Counted from the first letter of the stretch, positions 8,323 to 16,783 are shown. The stretch: 28,570 nucleotides of DNA from JBNJEL01 sp051745835 (GCA_051745835.1 JBNJEL010000013.1:1-28570); one strand, 5' to 3'. Notes: generated by a model not told the origin, from the letters alone. A program made the numbers and translations.

Positions 8323-8851
8323 AATTAGTAAGCTGTTGTTGTAATATTCTTTTACAAGTTATGTACTTTTCTTCTCTATTTTCTTTAGTTATCTTTACTA
8401 ACTCTACATCAGACCTACTTCTAATCTCATTCAAATAATCCAAATCTAACGATTTAATAACACCTAGCACTAATTTGTTAGCCTCAAAACATTCCCAGAT
8501 ATAATGTTTAAACTTTTCAGCCTGTGCTTCTAAATAACCTAATTCATCCATCAGTACTACTTTCTTATCAGAAGTTAAAGATCGCTTAAGAATATTCACT
8601 CCTCTATTTTCAAAAGTCTTAACTAGCGGTTGGCATCCATTATCAACTTTATTTGCAATTAATGAAAGAGATTGGGATTGGTCTTGGTTTAACATAGAGA
8701 CTATATGATAACCTTGTACTCTTTCATTTACTAGATAAGGCAATGTTTTAAAACCAGCTACTTCAAGCTCTAGCTCTAAATCTGCTAATATCCGATTAAT
8801 TATCGTACTCTTACCTACATTAATCTCACCAGTTAATAGAATATGTTTCAT
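8321..8851 (-). CDS. P-loop NTPase, NTPase_1/THEP1-like
   Basis: A 176-residue soluble P-loop protein with Walker A GEINVGKST (residues 8-16) and Walker B VVLMDELG (Asp102, Glu103), the layout of the NTPase_1 (THEP1-like nucleoside-triphosphatase) family. THEP1 enzymes hydrolyse nucleoside triphosphates slowly and their role is unclear; some relatives occur beside molybdenum-cofactor genes. Here it is the last gene of the metal block, 15 bases after the half-permease pair, which suggests a shared job. ATG at 8851 follows AGGACTGATAAG. No MobB-type signature is evident, but a cofactor-handling GTPase or ATPase role cannot be excluded. Confidence 0.78.
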   Translation of the reverse strand: MKHILLTGEINVGKSTIINRILADLELELEVAGFKTLPYLVNERVQGYHIVSMLNQDQSQSLSLIANKVDNGCQPLVKTFENRGVNILKRSLTSDKKVVLMDELGYLEAQAEKFKHYIWECFEANKLVLGVIKSLDLDYLNEIRSRSDVELVKITKENREEKYITCKRILQQQLTN

Positions 8852-8866
8852 CTTATCAGTCCTATC

Positions 8867-9385
8867 TTAATTAATTGATTTAATTTCGTAATCTTTATTA
8901 ATTAAGTATTTTTCCAATAAAATACTGCTTAAAATAATTAGTGGAATCGACATCAGCAATCTAATCAAAGTAAACTTCCAACCAACAAAAGTAGCTTCAA
9001 ATAAGGTCATAGGTATTCTACAGACAGCTGCTGCTCCAATGTAAGTAAAGATCACCTTTAATCTTGCTCCTTTATGATACAAACTAGCAGCTACAGGAAA
9101 GGCTACATACACTCCACCTACTGTAGTTCCAGCTAATAAAATAGCCCATAAATAAGAAAAGATACTTGAACCAGTTCCCAGATGCTTTTCAATTACACTA
9201 CGATCTACCCACACTTCAAAAAGACCAATCAAAATAAAAACAGCTGGAATAAACTTTAACATAGTCATTAAAAAATTTAAAAAATTAGAAAACACCTCCA
9301 CGCCTGGATTATAATTAACACTAATACTGACTACAACAAAAATTAAAAATAGAATACTCAAACTACACCTTTTTAAATAATTCAC
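8867..9385 (-). CDS. Half-size permease, COG0701/ArsP-like (second of pair)
   Basis: A 172-residue integral membrane protein with about four to five hydrophobic segments. The central stretch GTTVGGVYVAFPVAASLYHKG resembles the glycine/proline-rich repeat of the COG0701 (DUF318, ArsP/YraQ-like) permeases, where each half of a full-length protein carries one such motif. It starts with GTG at 9385, overlapping the upstream half-permease stop by 4 bases (GTGA), with GGAG upstream. The paired gene at 9382-9861 would supply the other half, so a heterodimeric permease is likely. Substrate is unknown; the Mo/W context is only suggestive. The family assignment rests on motif resemblance. Confidence 0.6.
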   Translation of the reverse strand: MNYLKRCSLSILFLIFVVVSISVNYNPGVEVFSNFLNFLMTMLKFIPAVFILIGLFEVWVDRSVIEKHLGTGSSIFSYLWAILLAGTTVGGVYVAFPVAASLYHKGARLKVIFTYIGAAAVCRIPMTLFEATFVGWKFTLIRLLMSIPLIILSSILLEKYLINKDYEIKSIN

Positions 9386-9861
9386 ACTATCAACTCCCCG
9401 TAAAATATACCAACTAATAGGGAAATAATAATTGCAATTATTAAACTAATTAAGTTACGCAAAAGAGTTACTTTAACTCCAAAATAACTCTTCTCCAGCG
9501 GATAAGTCAATATCCCTACCATCATCAAAGTAGTAGTAAAAGCAGCTATAATTGTATAACTAACTCCTTTATTAAGTAGTGTTCCTGCTAAAGGAAAAGC
9601 TATAAATCCAGGCATCAGAGAAATAGAACCAAACATAATAGCCAAAAAGAGCCCGGTCAAACCACTACCTGCTCCTAGATATTTAATAATCATCTGATCA
9701 GAAATAAAATAGAGTGAAATTGCTACTAAGATAATCATGTTAAGAAATGCAGGCAAATTCTGCACCAATTTTTGGAACCCTTTCTTTACTCCTAATTTAG
9801 TTTTAGCAGGATCGATTACTGCTAAAATAACTAATAAAATTAATACTAAAAGATAGATCAT
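9382..9861 (-). CDS. Half-size permease, COG0701/ArsP-like (first of pair)
   Basis: A 159-residue membrane protein with about four to five membrane segments, clearly related in layout to its downstream partner: GSISLMPGFIAFPLAGTLLNKG here matches the AFPVA motif there. Two starts are possible (GTG 9864, ATG 9861); AGGTG sits 8 bases from the ATG, which I prefer. Stop and next start overlap by 4 bases, so the two are translationally coupled. A 92-base gap separates it from moeA and has no clear terminator; a weak -10-like TATTAT is present, so it could have its own promoter. Confidence 0.6.
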   Translation of the reverse strand: MIYLLVLILLVILAVIDPAKTKLGVKKGFQKLVQNLPAFLNMIILVAISLYFISDQMIIKYLGAGSGLTGLFLAIMFGSISLMPGFIAFPLAGTLLNKGVSYTIIAAFTTTLMMVGILTYPLEKSYFGVKVTLLRNLISLIIAIIISLLVGIFYGELIV

Positions 9862-9953
9862 CACTATTACACCTACCTATTACTTAGTACTTAACATAAT
9901 ATCAAAATTAGATAACTTTTTCACTCTATTTTAGAAATCTATTCTGATTTAAA

Positions 9954-11135
9954 TTACTTCTGTAACTCTACCGTGACTACCTCACCTACTTTAAACTCTT
10001 TACCTCCTGGAATTAATAAAAGTCCATTAGCCTTAACTGCATAATTAATTCTTGAATCCTTAGCTCTATTTAAAGGACGTGCTAGATGCTCCCCATCTTT
10101 TTCAGTCACTATTACTTGACGATAAAAATCAAAGTCTACTGGAGAAGAAACACCTTCAGTTAATCGAGCTTTAATCTGTTGTGGCTTAAATTTAGGTTGA
10201 CCTAAATAACTTCTAATTAACGGCTGCAAATACCAATTAGCTGTTAATTTAGCACCACTTGGAGGACCAACCAAACCTAAAATTGGCTTATTATCTGCTA
10301 AAGTAAAATTAGTCGGCTTAGCTGGGCCATGAGCAACTTGATAGGTAATTACTTCTCCCACTCGTTCTAAGATATCAACTGCATAATCATCTTCTCCTTT
10401 AGAAGAACCAGCATTAAGAACAATAATCTCAGCTTCACTTAAAGCTTGACAGAGAGTATCATATAATTGCTCTGGATCATCGTCTATAATTGGATAAGCT
10501 AACGGCTGACCGCCCCACTTTTTAACCAATTCACTGAAGACAAGGCTATTAGTCTCCACATTCTTACCATCAGGAACAGGAATACCTGCTGGTATAAGCT
10601 CATTACCGGTTGGAATAATCGCTACTTTAGGCTTAGCAATTACCTCTAGTTCTCTAATACCTCCTGCTGCTAAAACTCCTAATTGCGAAGGATTAATTAA
10701 GTAATTAGCAGGTAAAATTAAATTTCCCGCTTCCATCATCGAACCACGAGATTTAACTTTTTCTCCTCTATAACTTGGAAATTTTTCAACCTGCAACTTA
10801 CCATCTTCAGTAAAGTCAACTCTTTCAATTGGTATTACAGTATCATAATCTGTTGGAATTGCAACTCCAGTATTACTAAAGACATATTCTTGCCCTAACT
10901 CCCACTGCGTAGTATCAACTTCTCCTCCTACTACATCAGAAAATCGCACCGCTATTCCATCTAAGGCACTCGTTGGTTGATTAGGCAAAGTGTTCTTAGC
11001 ATAAATCTCTTTAGCTGTTACTCGTCCCACAACATCTTCTAACCTAACCATCTCTGTTCTACGCTCAAACTCAACTTTAGATCTTAGTAACTCTATCATT
11101 TCTTCACGATTGGGCTTCACAAACTCTTGACTCAT
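9954..11135 (-). CDS. moeA: MoeA-family molybdopterin metal-insertion protein
   Basis: MoeA ligates molybdate (or tungstate) to adenylylated molybdopterin. The 393-residue protein has the whole MoeA layout: TSALDGIAVR (usual SAMDGYA), IPTGNELIPAG, NAGSSKGEDDYAV (usual GGVSVGDYD), HGPAKPTNF (usual KPGKP), GLVGPPSGAK (usual GLPGNPVS), and a C-terminal domain IV ending in LLLIPGG. Several motifs deviate, so it is a divergent paralogue, perhaps specialised for one metal. An in-frame GTG at 11144 exists, but AGGAG is placed for the ATG at 11135. It closes the porin/FecBCD operon, 21 bases after the methyltransferase, linking uptake to insertion. Confidence 0.82.
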   Translation of the reverse strand: MSQEFVKPNREEMIELLRSKVEFERRTEMVRLEDVVGRVTAKEIYAKNTLPNQPTSALDGIAVRFSDVVGGEVDTTQWELGQEYVFSNTGVAIPTDYDTVIPIERVDFTEDGKLQVEKFPSYRGEKVKSRGSMMEAGNLILPANYLINPSQLGVLAAGGIRELEVIAKPKVAIIPTGNELIPAGIPVPDGKNVETNSLVFSELVKKWGGQPLAYPIIDDDPEQLYDTLCQALSEAEIIVLNAGSSKGEDDYAVDILERVGEVITYQVAHGPAKPTNFTLADNKPILGLVGPPSGAKLTANWYLQPLIRSYLGQPKFKPQQIKARLTEGVSSPVDFDFYRQVIVTEKDGEHLARPLNRAKDSRINYAVKANGLLLIPGGKEFKVGEVVTVELQK

Positions 11136-11156
11136 TATTACCACTCCTTTTATTTT

Positions 11157-11780
11157 TTATCCTCTAATCAAGATCCAAAACCCACGACTATCTACTGTAA
11201 TCTCAAAATCATCATCAGCTATATCTGCTTTTATTACCTTCTTAGCCATCTCTTCTGGAGTATCAAACTTCTTAATCGGCTTCCAATCAGGGCCAAACTT
11301 CTTTGTCATCTCTTGATCTATCTTAGCTTTAATCTCTCGATTGCCAAAACCCCCACCGACATATGCTTTGCCCTCAGCCTTCAAAATTCTAGATATCTCT
11401 TTGAAGGCTTTAACTTGATCTTCCCAAAACCAGAGTGAACCTCTACTAATAACTAAATCAACACTATTATTTACAAAAGGCATAGCATGAACATCTCCAT
11501 TAATTGGCTTCACCCTATCTGTTAGACCCTCCTGAGCAACCCTTTGCCTTGCTATCTCAATTGCCTCCTTGGATATATCATAGAGATAGACCTCTAAATC
11601 TGATTGCTTAGCCACAGCTATACCAAAATGTCCACCTCCAGAACCTAGGTCAATTGCTACTCCAGAATTTATTCCAGTTCTTTCAATAGCCTGTCTAGCC
11701 ATAACTGGATAAGCCTTCTTAAAGATATCATCTGCCACTTGATCAAACTCAGCTGCATCATGAGCAGAATTTTTATCCAT
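11157..11780 (-). CDS. Class I SAM-dependent methyltransferase
   Basis: A 207-residue protein of the Methyltransf_11 type with the SAM-binding loop DLGSGGGHFG (about residues 45-54), an acidic residue after beta-2 (LYDIS), GDVHAMPF and the SRGSLWFW segment. The substrate cannot be read from sequence. It lies 23 bases downstream of an FecE-type ATPase and 21 bases upstream of moeA. Such methyltransferases recur with FecBCD-type importers in anaerobes, which hints at modification of a chelator or cofactor (inference). Start ATG 11780 follows GGGGAGG. Confidence 0.8.
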   Translation of the reverse strand: MDKNSAHDAAEFDQVADDIFKKAYPVMARQAIERTGINSGVAIDLGSGGGHFGIAVAKQSDLEVYLYDISKEAIEIARQRVAQEGLTDRVKPINGDVHAMPFVNNSVDLVISRGSLWFWEDQVKAFKEISRILKAEGKAYVGGGFGNREIKAKIDQEMTKKFGPDWKPIKKFDTPEEMAKKVIKADIADDDFEITVDSRGFWILIRG

Positions 11781-11803
11781 TTAATTTTCCTCCCCATTAA
11801 ATT

Positions 11804-12592
11804 TTAGTCATTAATTAATGGTACACAGACTCTAAGCTCACCATCATCAACTTTAGAATCTAAACTATCTATCTGTACATCAATTTGATAGATTTCTTCT
11901 AATAGCTTCTCTGTTACTACCTGATTAGACTTTCCACTCTTAAATTGATTTCTCCCCCCGATTGCCAATACATTAGTCGAAGCCATAAAAGCATGATTAG
12001 GAAAGTGACTGGTCATAATCACGCCAATATTTTGATTAGCCAGTTCTTTAATCTGTTTTAAAACTTTCACCTGATTACCAAAATCTAGATTAGAAGTCGG
12101 TTCATCCATAATTAAAATCTTAGGCTCTTGGGCTAAAGCGCGAGCAATTAGCACTAACTGCCTCTCGCCGCCACTAATTTCAGTATAGATATCATCTTTA
12201 AGATAGCTAATTTCTAATGAGTCCATAATCTCTTCAACTAACTTCTTATCCTCATAACTAGGTGAAGAATAGCTACCTAAATGTGCTGTTCTCCCCATCA
12301 CTACCACATCTTTAACCCGATAAGGAAATGGTGGCGTATGACCTTGAGGCACATAACCGATCGCCTGAGCAAACTCTTTACGCGACCAAGTAAAGATATC
12401 TTCACCATCTAATAAAATCTGCCCACTCTTAAGCTCTAAAAATCCTAAAATAGTTTTAAATAGAGTCGTCTTACCTACTCCATTTGGCCCTAAGATACAT
12501 AATATCTCGCCAGTATTAACAGTAAACGAAATATCCTCTAATATAATCTTATTTTGATACCCACATGAAACTTCTTTAATATCTAATCTCAA
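11804..12592 (-). CDS. FecE-type ABC ATPase, set B
   Basis: A roughly 262-residue ATPase of the iron-complex/B12/MolC class: Walker A LGPNGVGKTTL, Q-loop YVPQGH, signature ISGGERQLVLIARAL, Walker B ILIMDEPTSNLDF, H-loop TSHFPNHAF. A GTG at 12598 lies too close to AGGAG; the TTG at 12592 has better spacing and overlaps the permease TGA stop (TTGA), a sign of coupling. It powers the permease at 12589-13614. Substrate is inferred as molybdate or tungstate from the neighbouring moeA, DUF364 and the ModE-like operator of the operon; a chelated metal is the main alternative. Confidence 0.88.
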   Translation of the reverse strand: MRLDIKEVSCGYQNKIILEDISFTVNTGEILCILGPNGVGKTTLFKTILGFLELKSGQILLDGEDIFTWSRKEFAQAIGYVPQGHTPPFPYRVKDVVVMGRTAHLGSYSSPSYEDKKLVEEIMDSLEISYLKDDIYTEISGGERQLVLIARALAQEPKILIMDEPTSNLDFGNQVKVLKQIKELANQNIGVIMTSHFPNHAFMASTNVLAIGGRNQFKSGKSNQVVTEKLLEEIYQIDVQIDSLDSKVDDGELRVCVPLIND

Positions 12593-13614
12593 TTCCACCC
12601 TCTCCTTGTTCTGTATAATAAGAAGATAAAGAATGGAGCTCCGATTAAAGAAGTTAAAATCCCTAGTGGAATTTCGACACTAGCAGCCGTACGAGCAATA
12701 TTATCGACTAACAATAGATAAGTACTGCCCATCAATAGCGTAGCTGGTAATAACTTCTTATACTCAGGACCTACTAACATACGTGCAAAATGAGGAACTA
12801 CTAACCCAACCCAGCCTACCATCCCACAGATCGAAACTGAAGCTGAAGTCATCAAAGTGGAAGCAACAATTACTACTAACCTTAACTTTTTAGTATTAAT
12901 GCCTAACGACATCGCTTCCTCATCACCAAATGATAAGACATTTAACTTCCACCGTAATAAATAAAGTGGCACTATCCCCAGTAAAAATGGTATTAATATC
13001 ATTAGCAGATCACTATTACTAACTGATGATAGGCTCCCCATCAACCAAAATGTAATTGCCGGCAGCTTATCATAAGGATCTGCCACATACTTAAGTAGTG
13101 AAATTAATGATTGAAATACCGTTCCCACTAAGATTCCAGATAAGATAAGTACAAATGTTGAATCCAAACTCTTACCTACCTGTTTACTAATCCCATAAGT
13201 TAGTAAAACAGCTGCCAACCCAAATAGAAAAGCGGAAATTTGGATTCCTATTGTATTTAATGAGATCATAATTCCTAACGCTGCTCCAAAACCTGCTCCT
13301 GATGAAGCTCCTAAAATAGCAGGAGAGACCATTGGATTCTGAAACATCCCTTGATAGACCGCTCCCGCTGATGATAGGGCTCCCCCCACTAACATTCCTA
13401 CTATAATTCGAGGAATCCTTACTTGAAATATAACGGTCTCAATAACTTGAGAATAACTTAATTCTGCTTGACTTAATTTAGCCATCAATATTGTTAAAAC
13501 TTTACCAACAGATATAGAGTATCTTCCTAAAGTTAGAGATACCAAAAAAGCCAACAGCGGAACTAACATTAAAATTAGAAACTTTAAATTATCTTTAAAT
13601 TTAATACTTACCAT
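12589..13614 (-). CDS. FecCD-type ABC permease, set B
   Basis: A 341-residue FecCD/BtuC-fold permease with about ten membrane segments. Diagnostic stretches are RIPRIIVGMLVGGALSSAG, MFQNPMVSPAILGASSGAGF, LNVLSFGDEEAMSLGIN (the ATPase-contacting coupling region), MVGWVGLVVPHFARM and the C-terminal EIPLGILTSLIGAPFFIFLL. ATG at 13614 follows AAGGGGAAGAAAG. It is 15 bases downstream of its binding protein and overlaps its ATPase. Homologous throughout to the set A permease at 19479-20507. Confidence 0.9.
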   Translation of the reverse strand: MVSIKFKDNLKFLILMLVPLLAFLVSLTLGRYSISVGKVLTILMAKLSQAELSYSQVIETVIFQVRIPRIIVGMLVGGALSSAGAVYQGMFQNPMVSPAILGASSGAGFGAALGIMISLNTIGIQISAFLFGLAAVLLTYGISKQVGKSLDSTFVLILSGILVGTVFQSLISLLKYVADPYDKLPAITFWLMGSLSSVSNSDLLMILIPFLLGIVPLYLLRWKLNVLSFGDEEAMSLGINTKKLRLVVIVASTLMTSASVSICGMVGWVGLVVPHFARMLVGPEYKKLLPATLLMGSTYLLLVDNIARTAASVEIPLGILTSLIGAPFFIFLLYRTRRGWN

Positions 13615-13629
13615 CTTTCTTCCCCTTTC

Positions 13630-14724
13630 TTAATTAGTCAGCAAATCATTAACCTCTTGCTCACTAAGCTGGTAATGATAGAACTTAGCATAAAATTCTT
13701 TAATTTTACTCTTTAAATCCAGCTCTTTAAATCTATTAGGATATAATCTCTTAGCCAACCAATAAATACCTATAATCTGATTAACTCCCGGAGGGCCATC
13801 AAGCCACGAAAATGGATTAGTTGGTCTTAAGTAGACTCTTTCTTCTTGAACTGCTTGTAGTTGTTGCCACTTAGAATCAGATAAGATCTTTTGATAAGTC
13901 TTCTGACTACTACCGCGTCCTACAATAATTACTTCAGGATTCCAATTAATTACCTTTTCAATCGAAACCTTTGCCATGCCATAACCTTTCTTAATCGGAA
14001 CTTGAGCTACATTAACTCCGCCACAAAGATTAATTAATCGTGCATGACGCGAACCTTGTGGTTCAGTAAACAGACCATTCTTCTCAGCATAATAAACCCG
14101 CTTACGCTTATCTTGAGGAATATCTTCTACTCTATCTTCAATATAATTAACCGCCTCTTGATAGAAAGATATTAATTCCTCAGCCTTTTCTTTTCGACCT
14201 AATAAGTCACCTGTAAATTGAATCAGCTCTTCCCACTCTTGAGGATTAGTAGTATTAGCAATTCCTACTATCGGCACCTGCCCTAACTTCTGTTGACGTT
14301 CTTTAATTGTTTCTACTGTATTATCACCCGTAGTAAATCCTTCAACCACTATATCTGGCTCTAAAGCTAAAAACTCCTCATAATTACCTCCTTGTCTCCC
14401 AAACCAACCACCTACTACTGGTAAAGAGTAATACTTGTCTGGTATATATCGACCATTAGGCTTAAAATTCCATCCACCTAATTTTTCAGGAGCTAACATG
14501 TAAATAAGCATCGTTGAAGGTGGCGAAGTAGATAAAACCTTATCTACCTTAGTCGGAACCTCCACCTCTCTATTAAGCATATCAGTTACTACTCTAGACT
14601 CTACTGCTTGATTGTTTACTGAACTAATTTCTTCTTTGGGCTGCAAAGTACATCCTGTAATCATACTTACTAATGCAACTACCACTAATAAAGCAGAAAT
14701 TCTATTCCAACATCTATTTTTCAC
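13630..14724 (-). CDS. FecB/MolA-type binding lipoprotein, set B
   Basis: A 364-residue periplasmic binding protein (helical-backbone class III, Peripla_BP_2). The N-terminal signal ends in a lipobox, MITGC with Cys25, so it should be a lipoprotein. Typical segments: LALEPDIVVEGF, WNPEVIIVGRGS and the C-terminal IYWLAKRLYPNRF...LKSKIKEFYAKFY. It starts at GTG 14724 behind AGGGGG. It lies between DUF364 and the permease. The C-terminal pattern is shared with the set A protein and with MolA-like proteins as I remember them; molybdate or tungstate as ligand is an inference from context. Confidence 0.85.
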   Translation of the reverse strand: MKNRCWNRISALLVVVALVSMITGCTLQPKEEISSVNNQAVESRVVTDMLNREVEVPTKVDKVLSTSPPSTMLIYMLAPEKLGGWNFKPNGRYIPDKYYSLPVVGGWFGRQGGNYEEFLALEPDIVVEGFTTGDNTVETIKERQQKLGQVPIVGIANTTNPQEWEELIQFTGDLLGRKEKAEELISFYQEAVNYIEDRVEDIPQDKRKRVYYAEKNGLFTEPQGSRHARLINLCGGVNVAQVPIKKGYGMAKVSIEKVINWNPEVIIVGRGSSQKTYQKILSDSKWQQLQAVQEERVYLRPTNPFSWLDGPPGVNQIIGIYWLAKRLYPNRFKELDLKSKIKEFYAKFYHYQLSEQEVNDLLTN

Positions 14725-14746
14725 TTTAATCCCCCTTAAACTTTTT

Positions 14747-15499
14747 CTATCTTTCTAATACTCGATATAATATCTCTCCTGCACAGACTCTACTATTAAC
14801 CATTCCCCCACTTTGACTAATCTTATTTAAAATAGGTTCTGGTTTAATTATCTCTGCCCCAGCCAGCATATTAACTCCGTAATCAAAAAAGACTTCACTC
14901 ATTAAGGTGCTCGGTCCTAAGAGAACAGTAAATACATCACCTCGCCTTGTCAACTCGAGCAGATATCTTAATGATTTATTAATCAAAGTAGAACCAGTAA
15001 TAATCGCTAAATCACTAACTGGAAGTAAATAATCAGCAGCCGTAGCAGGAATAATACCTTTTTTAGGATTTAATTTAGCCGGATCTAACTCTAATATCTT
15101 AAAATCACTAGCAGCAGATCTAATCTCTTGCGTACGAGGAAAAGAACCGACCATTGTCACTCGTTTATTTTTAGCCCACTCAACAATTAAATCTAAAGCA
15201 TTTATCCCGGCTTCTCCCTTAGGCTCAACCATCGCATTGATCGCTGCCACACCAATACTAGCCTCAATTAAATTCCACGACTTAGCATATTCTGCTAATT
15301 GAAGTGTACTCTTTTTAGTTAACTTACCTAAGTCTTGAGTATAATTCCCATGTGCTACCGGCACTCCATAGGTCTTAGCCAAACCACAATGTTTACCCCA
15401 GACCCCTGTCCACGTTACTCCTACTCTTACATCTTTAACAGCAGCACTATTTCGACTCTCAGCTTTAATTAAATCATCAATTAATTTCATCTTCTGCAT
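14747..15499 (-). CDS. DUF4213/DUF364 protein (putative heavy-metal chelation), copy 1
   Basis: A 250-residue protein with an N-terminal DUF4213-like part (VRVGVTWTGVWGKHCGLA) and a C-terminal Rossmann-like DUF364 part (KRVTMVGSFPR, SDLAIITGSTLINKSLRYLL, TVLLGPSTLMSEVFFDYG). The family is named putative heavy-metal chelatase because of gene context; its biochemistry is not established. It is the second gene of the porin operon, preceded by an intercistronic hairpin. A related protein lies in the mod operon (23166-23918), so one copy accompanies each ModE-controlled uptake unit. ATG 15499 follows GGAGAGATTAGA; stop is TAG. Confidence 0.8.
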   Translation of the reverse strand: MQKMKLIDDLIKAESRNSAAVKDVRVGVTWTGVWGKHCGLAKTYGVPVAHGNYTQDLGKLTKKSTLQLAEYAKSWNLIEASIGVAAINAMVEPKGEAGINALDLIVEWAKNKRVTMVGSFPRTQEIRSAASDFKILELDPAKLNPKKGIIPATAADYLLPVSDLAIITGSTLINKSLRYLLELTRRGDVFTVLLGPSTLMSEVFFDYGVNMLAGAEIIKPEPILNKISQSGGMVNSRVCAGEILYRVLER

Positions 15500-15520
15500 T
15501 CTAATCTCTCCTTATAATCT

Positions 15521-15552
15521 GCCTGCCTCAATATAACTTCATTAAGGCAGGC
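15521..15552 (-). other. Intercistronic hairpin between porin gene and DUF364
   Basis: GCCTGCCT (15521-15528) pairs perfectly with AGGCAGGC (15545-15552) across a 16-base loop. On the minus-strand mRNA no T-run follows; instead the DUF364 Shine-Dalgarno comes 10-20 bases later. It looks like a processing or stability element, or a leaky attenuator, that would lower expression of the ABC genes relative to the porin. On the plus strand it is followed by ATTCTTTT, but no gene reads into it from that side. Confidence 0.55.
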
Positions 15553-15562
15553 ATTCTTTTAA

Positions 15563-16657
15563 TTAGAACTTCACTTTAACTGAAGTGCTGACAGTTTCTT
15601 CATCAGCTTGCGTAGTATTATCATAATTATGTCCTTCATACTCCACCTCTAATTTAGTCTTAGGAGCTAATTTATAACCAGCTACTAGATTAAGATAATT
15701 ATCCTCACCATTATCGTCGGTGTCATATAACGCGTAGCCACCTTCTAAATTAAACTTGCTATTTACTCTCCAACAAAATCCTGGTTTAATCACATCATAG
15801 TCATCACAACCACAAGCTTGCAAACCAATATCTGATAAAGAACCATCTTCTGCTTTAAATCCTTTTTCCGCTTGTCCATAGAAAAAAGAAAGAGTTAAAT
15901 CTTTCTTGATATCTACAGACAAATCCAAACCTAAAATATTACCGGTTATATCTTGCTGATCAATCTTTCTTTCTGTCTGACCACAATATAATGTAGTATC
16001 TACTGTACCAAAATCCCGATCTAAATTAAGCATATAACCATCAACCTGTTTTAAATTATCATCAATATAATTAAGAGTTGCACAATCAACAATTCCTAAA
16101 TCTTTAGCAGAAAATTCTGCTACTACTGCTTTGCGATCAGCCGATACTTCAGTACCATTCTTCTTCGTATAGCTATCACTATGATCAAAATTATGTCCAA
16201 TCTTACCGCTAAACTTTTGACCCTGATAAATAAACTGTACTAACTCTTCACGATACTTATCATATAGCACTTCACTTGCCGATCGTTCATCAATCCGACC
16301 AATCTGTAGATCTAAAGAACCTACTGCTTGGTCTATCTTAAACCAACATTCATTAAACTTAATATCCTCAGTAGTCTTCTTTTTAGGCGTTTTATTAAGA
16401 TTAAAATCATATTTAACCATAGTCCAAGTAAAGAACTCAACACGCTCAGTCGGATTAAATGATGTAAATAATTTAACCTTACTATTAGTACAACTCTTAC
16501 TATCCTTACCATCAATTTCTTCATAAGTATTCTCCGTCTTCACATTACCAAAAAAATCAACAACTCTACCTTGCTTACTCTCTTGAGCCGTTACTGCTAC
16601 TGTCATTAAGATTAATATTAATACTAGGATTAGCATTATTAATCTCCTATTTGCCAT
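15563..16657 (-). CDS. Putative outer-membrane beta-barrel porin
   Basis: A 364-residue exported protein: basic start MANRR, hydrophobic core at about residues 6-23, cleavage likely after VTA near residue 24. The rest is rich in alternating polar/hydrophobic strands (LDLQIGRIDE, GKIGHNFDHS, LTLSFFYGQA, FNLEGGYALYD, TKLEVEYEGHNYD) and ends SVKVKF, a C-terminal Phe as in outer-membrane barrels assembled by BamA. It contains scattered Cys residues, unusual for porins. It is first in the operon with DUF364 and FecBCD set B, and its promoter spans a ModE-like operator, so passage of molybdate or tungstate is a reasonable inference. GGAGGAG precedes ATG 16657. It also shows that the host has an outer membrane. 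Confidence 0.78.
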   Translation of the reverse strand: MANRRLIMLILVLILILMTVAVTAQESKQGRVVDFFGNVKTENTYEEIDGKDSKSCTNSKVKLFTSFNPTERVEFFTWTMVKYDFNLNKTPKKKTTEDIKFNECWFKIDQAVGSLDLQIGRIDERSASEVLYDKYREELVQFIYQGQKFSGKIGHNFDHSDSYTKKNGTEVSADRKAVVAEFSAKDLGIVDCATLNYIDDNLKQVDGYMLNLDRDFGTVDTTLYCGQTERKIDQQDITGNILGLDLSVDIKKDLTLSFFYGQAEKGFKAEDGSLSDIGLQACGCDDYDVIKPGFCWRVNSKFNLEGGYALYDTDDNGEDNYLNLVAGYKLAPKTKLEVEYEGHNYDNTTQADEETVSTSVKVKF

Positions 16658-16756
16658 TTCTAATCTCCTCCATTTTCAGATTATCAAGCTAAGTCTCAGC
16701 TATTTTAAACCATTATCAAAGTAATACTCTTTAGTAACCACTCCCTTGAAATAAAG

Positions 16757-16783
16757 TTCGTTATAGTTATTTGCAAATAACGA
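16757..16783. promoter_or_regulatory. ModE-like operator of the porin operon
   Basis: CGTTAT (16759-16764) and ATAACG (16777-16782) form an inverted repeat with a 12-base spacer, the same half-sites and spacing as the E. coli modA operator as I recall it. Inside lies a perfect 16-bp palindrome GTTATTTGCAAATAAC (16766-16781), and another CAAATAAC follows at 16787-16794, so a second overlapping site is possible. The same core GTTATTTGCAA occurs in the box upstream of modA2. Confidence 0.75.

Noticed and set aside
11127..11438. Plus-strand 103-codon open frame at the moeA/methyltransferase junction
   Set aside because: Antisense to the methyltransferase gene, low-complexity translation and no family resemblance.
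16333..16524. Minus-strand 63-codon frame inside the porin gene
   Set aside because: Lies fully within the porin gene in another frame and has only hydrophobic/basic low-complexity content.
16658..16756. Possible Moco riboswitch in the porin leader
   Set aside because: The leader of about 95 bases is AT-rich and I could find no stable multi-stem structure like the Moco RNA motif.
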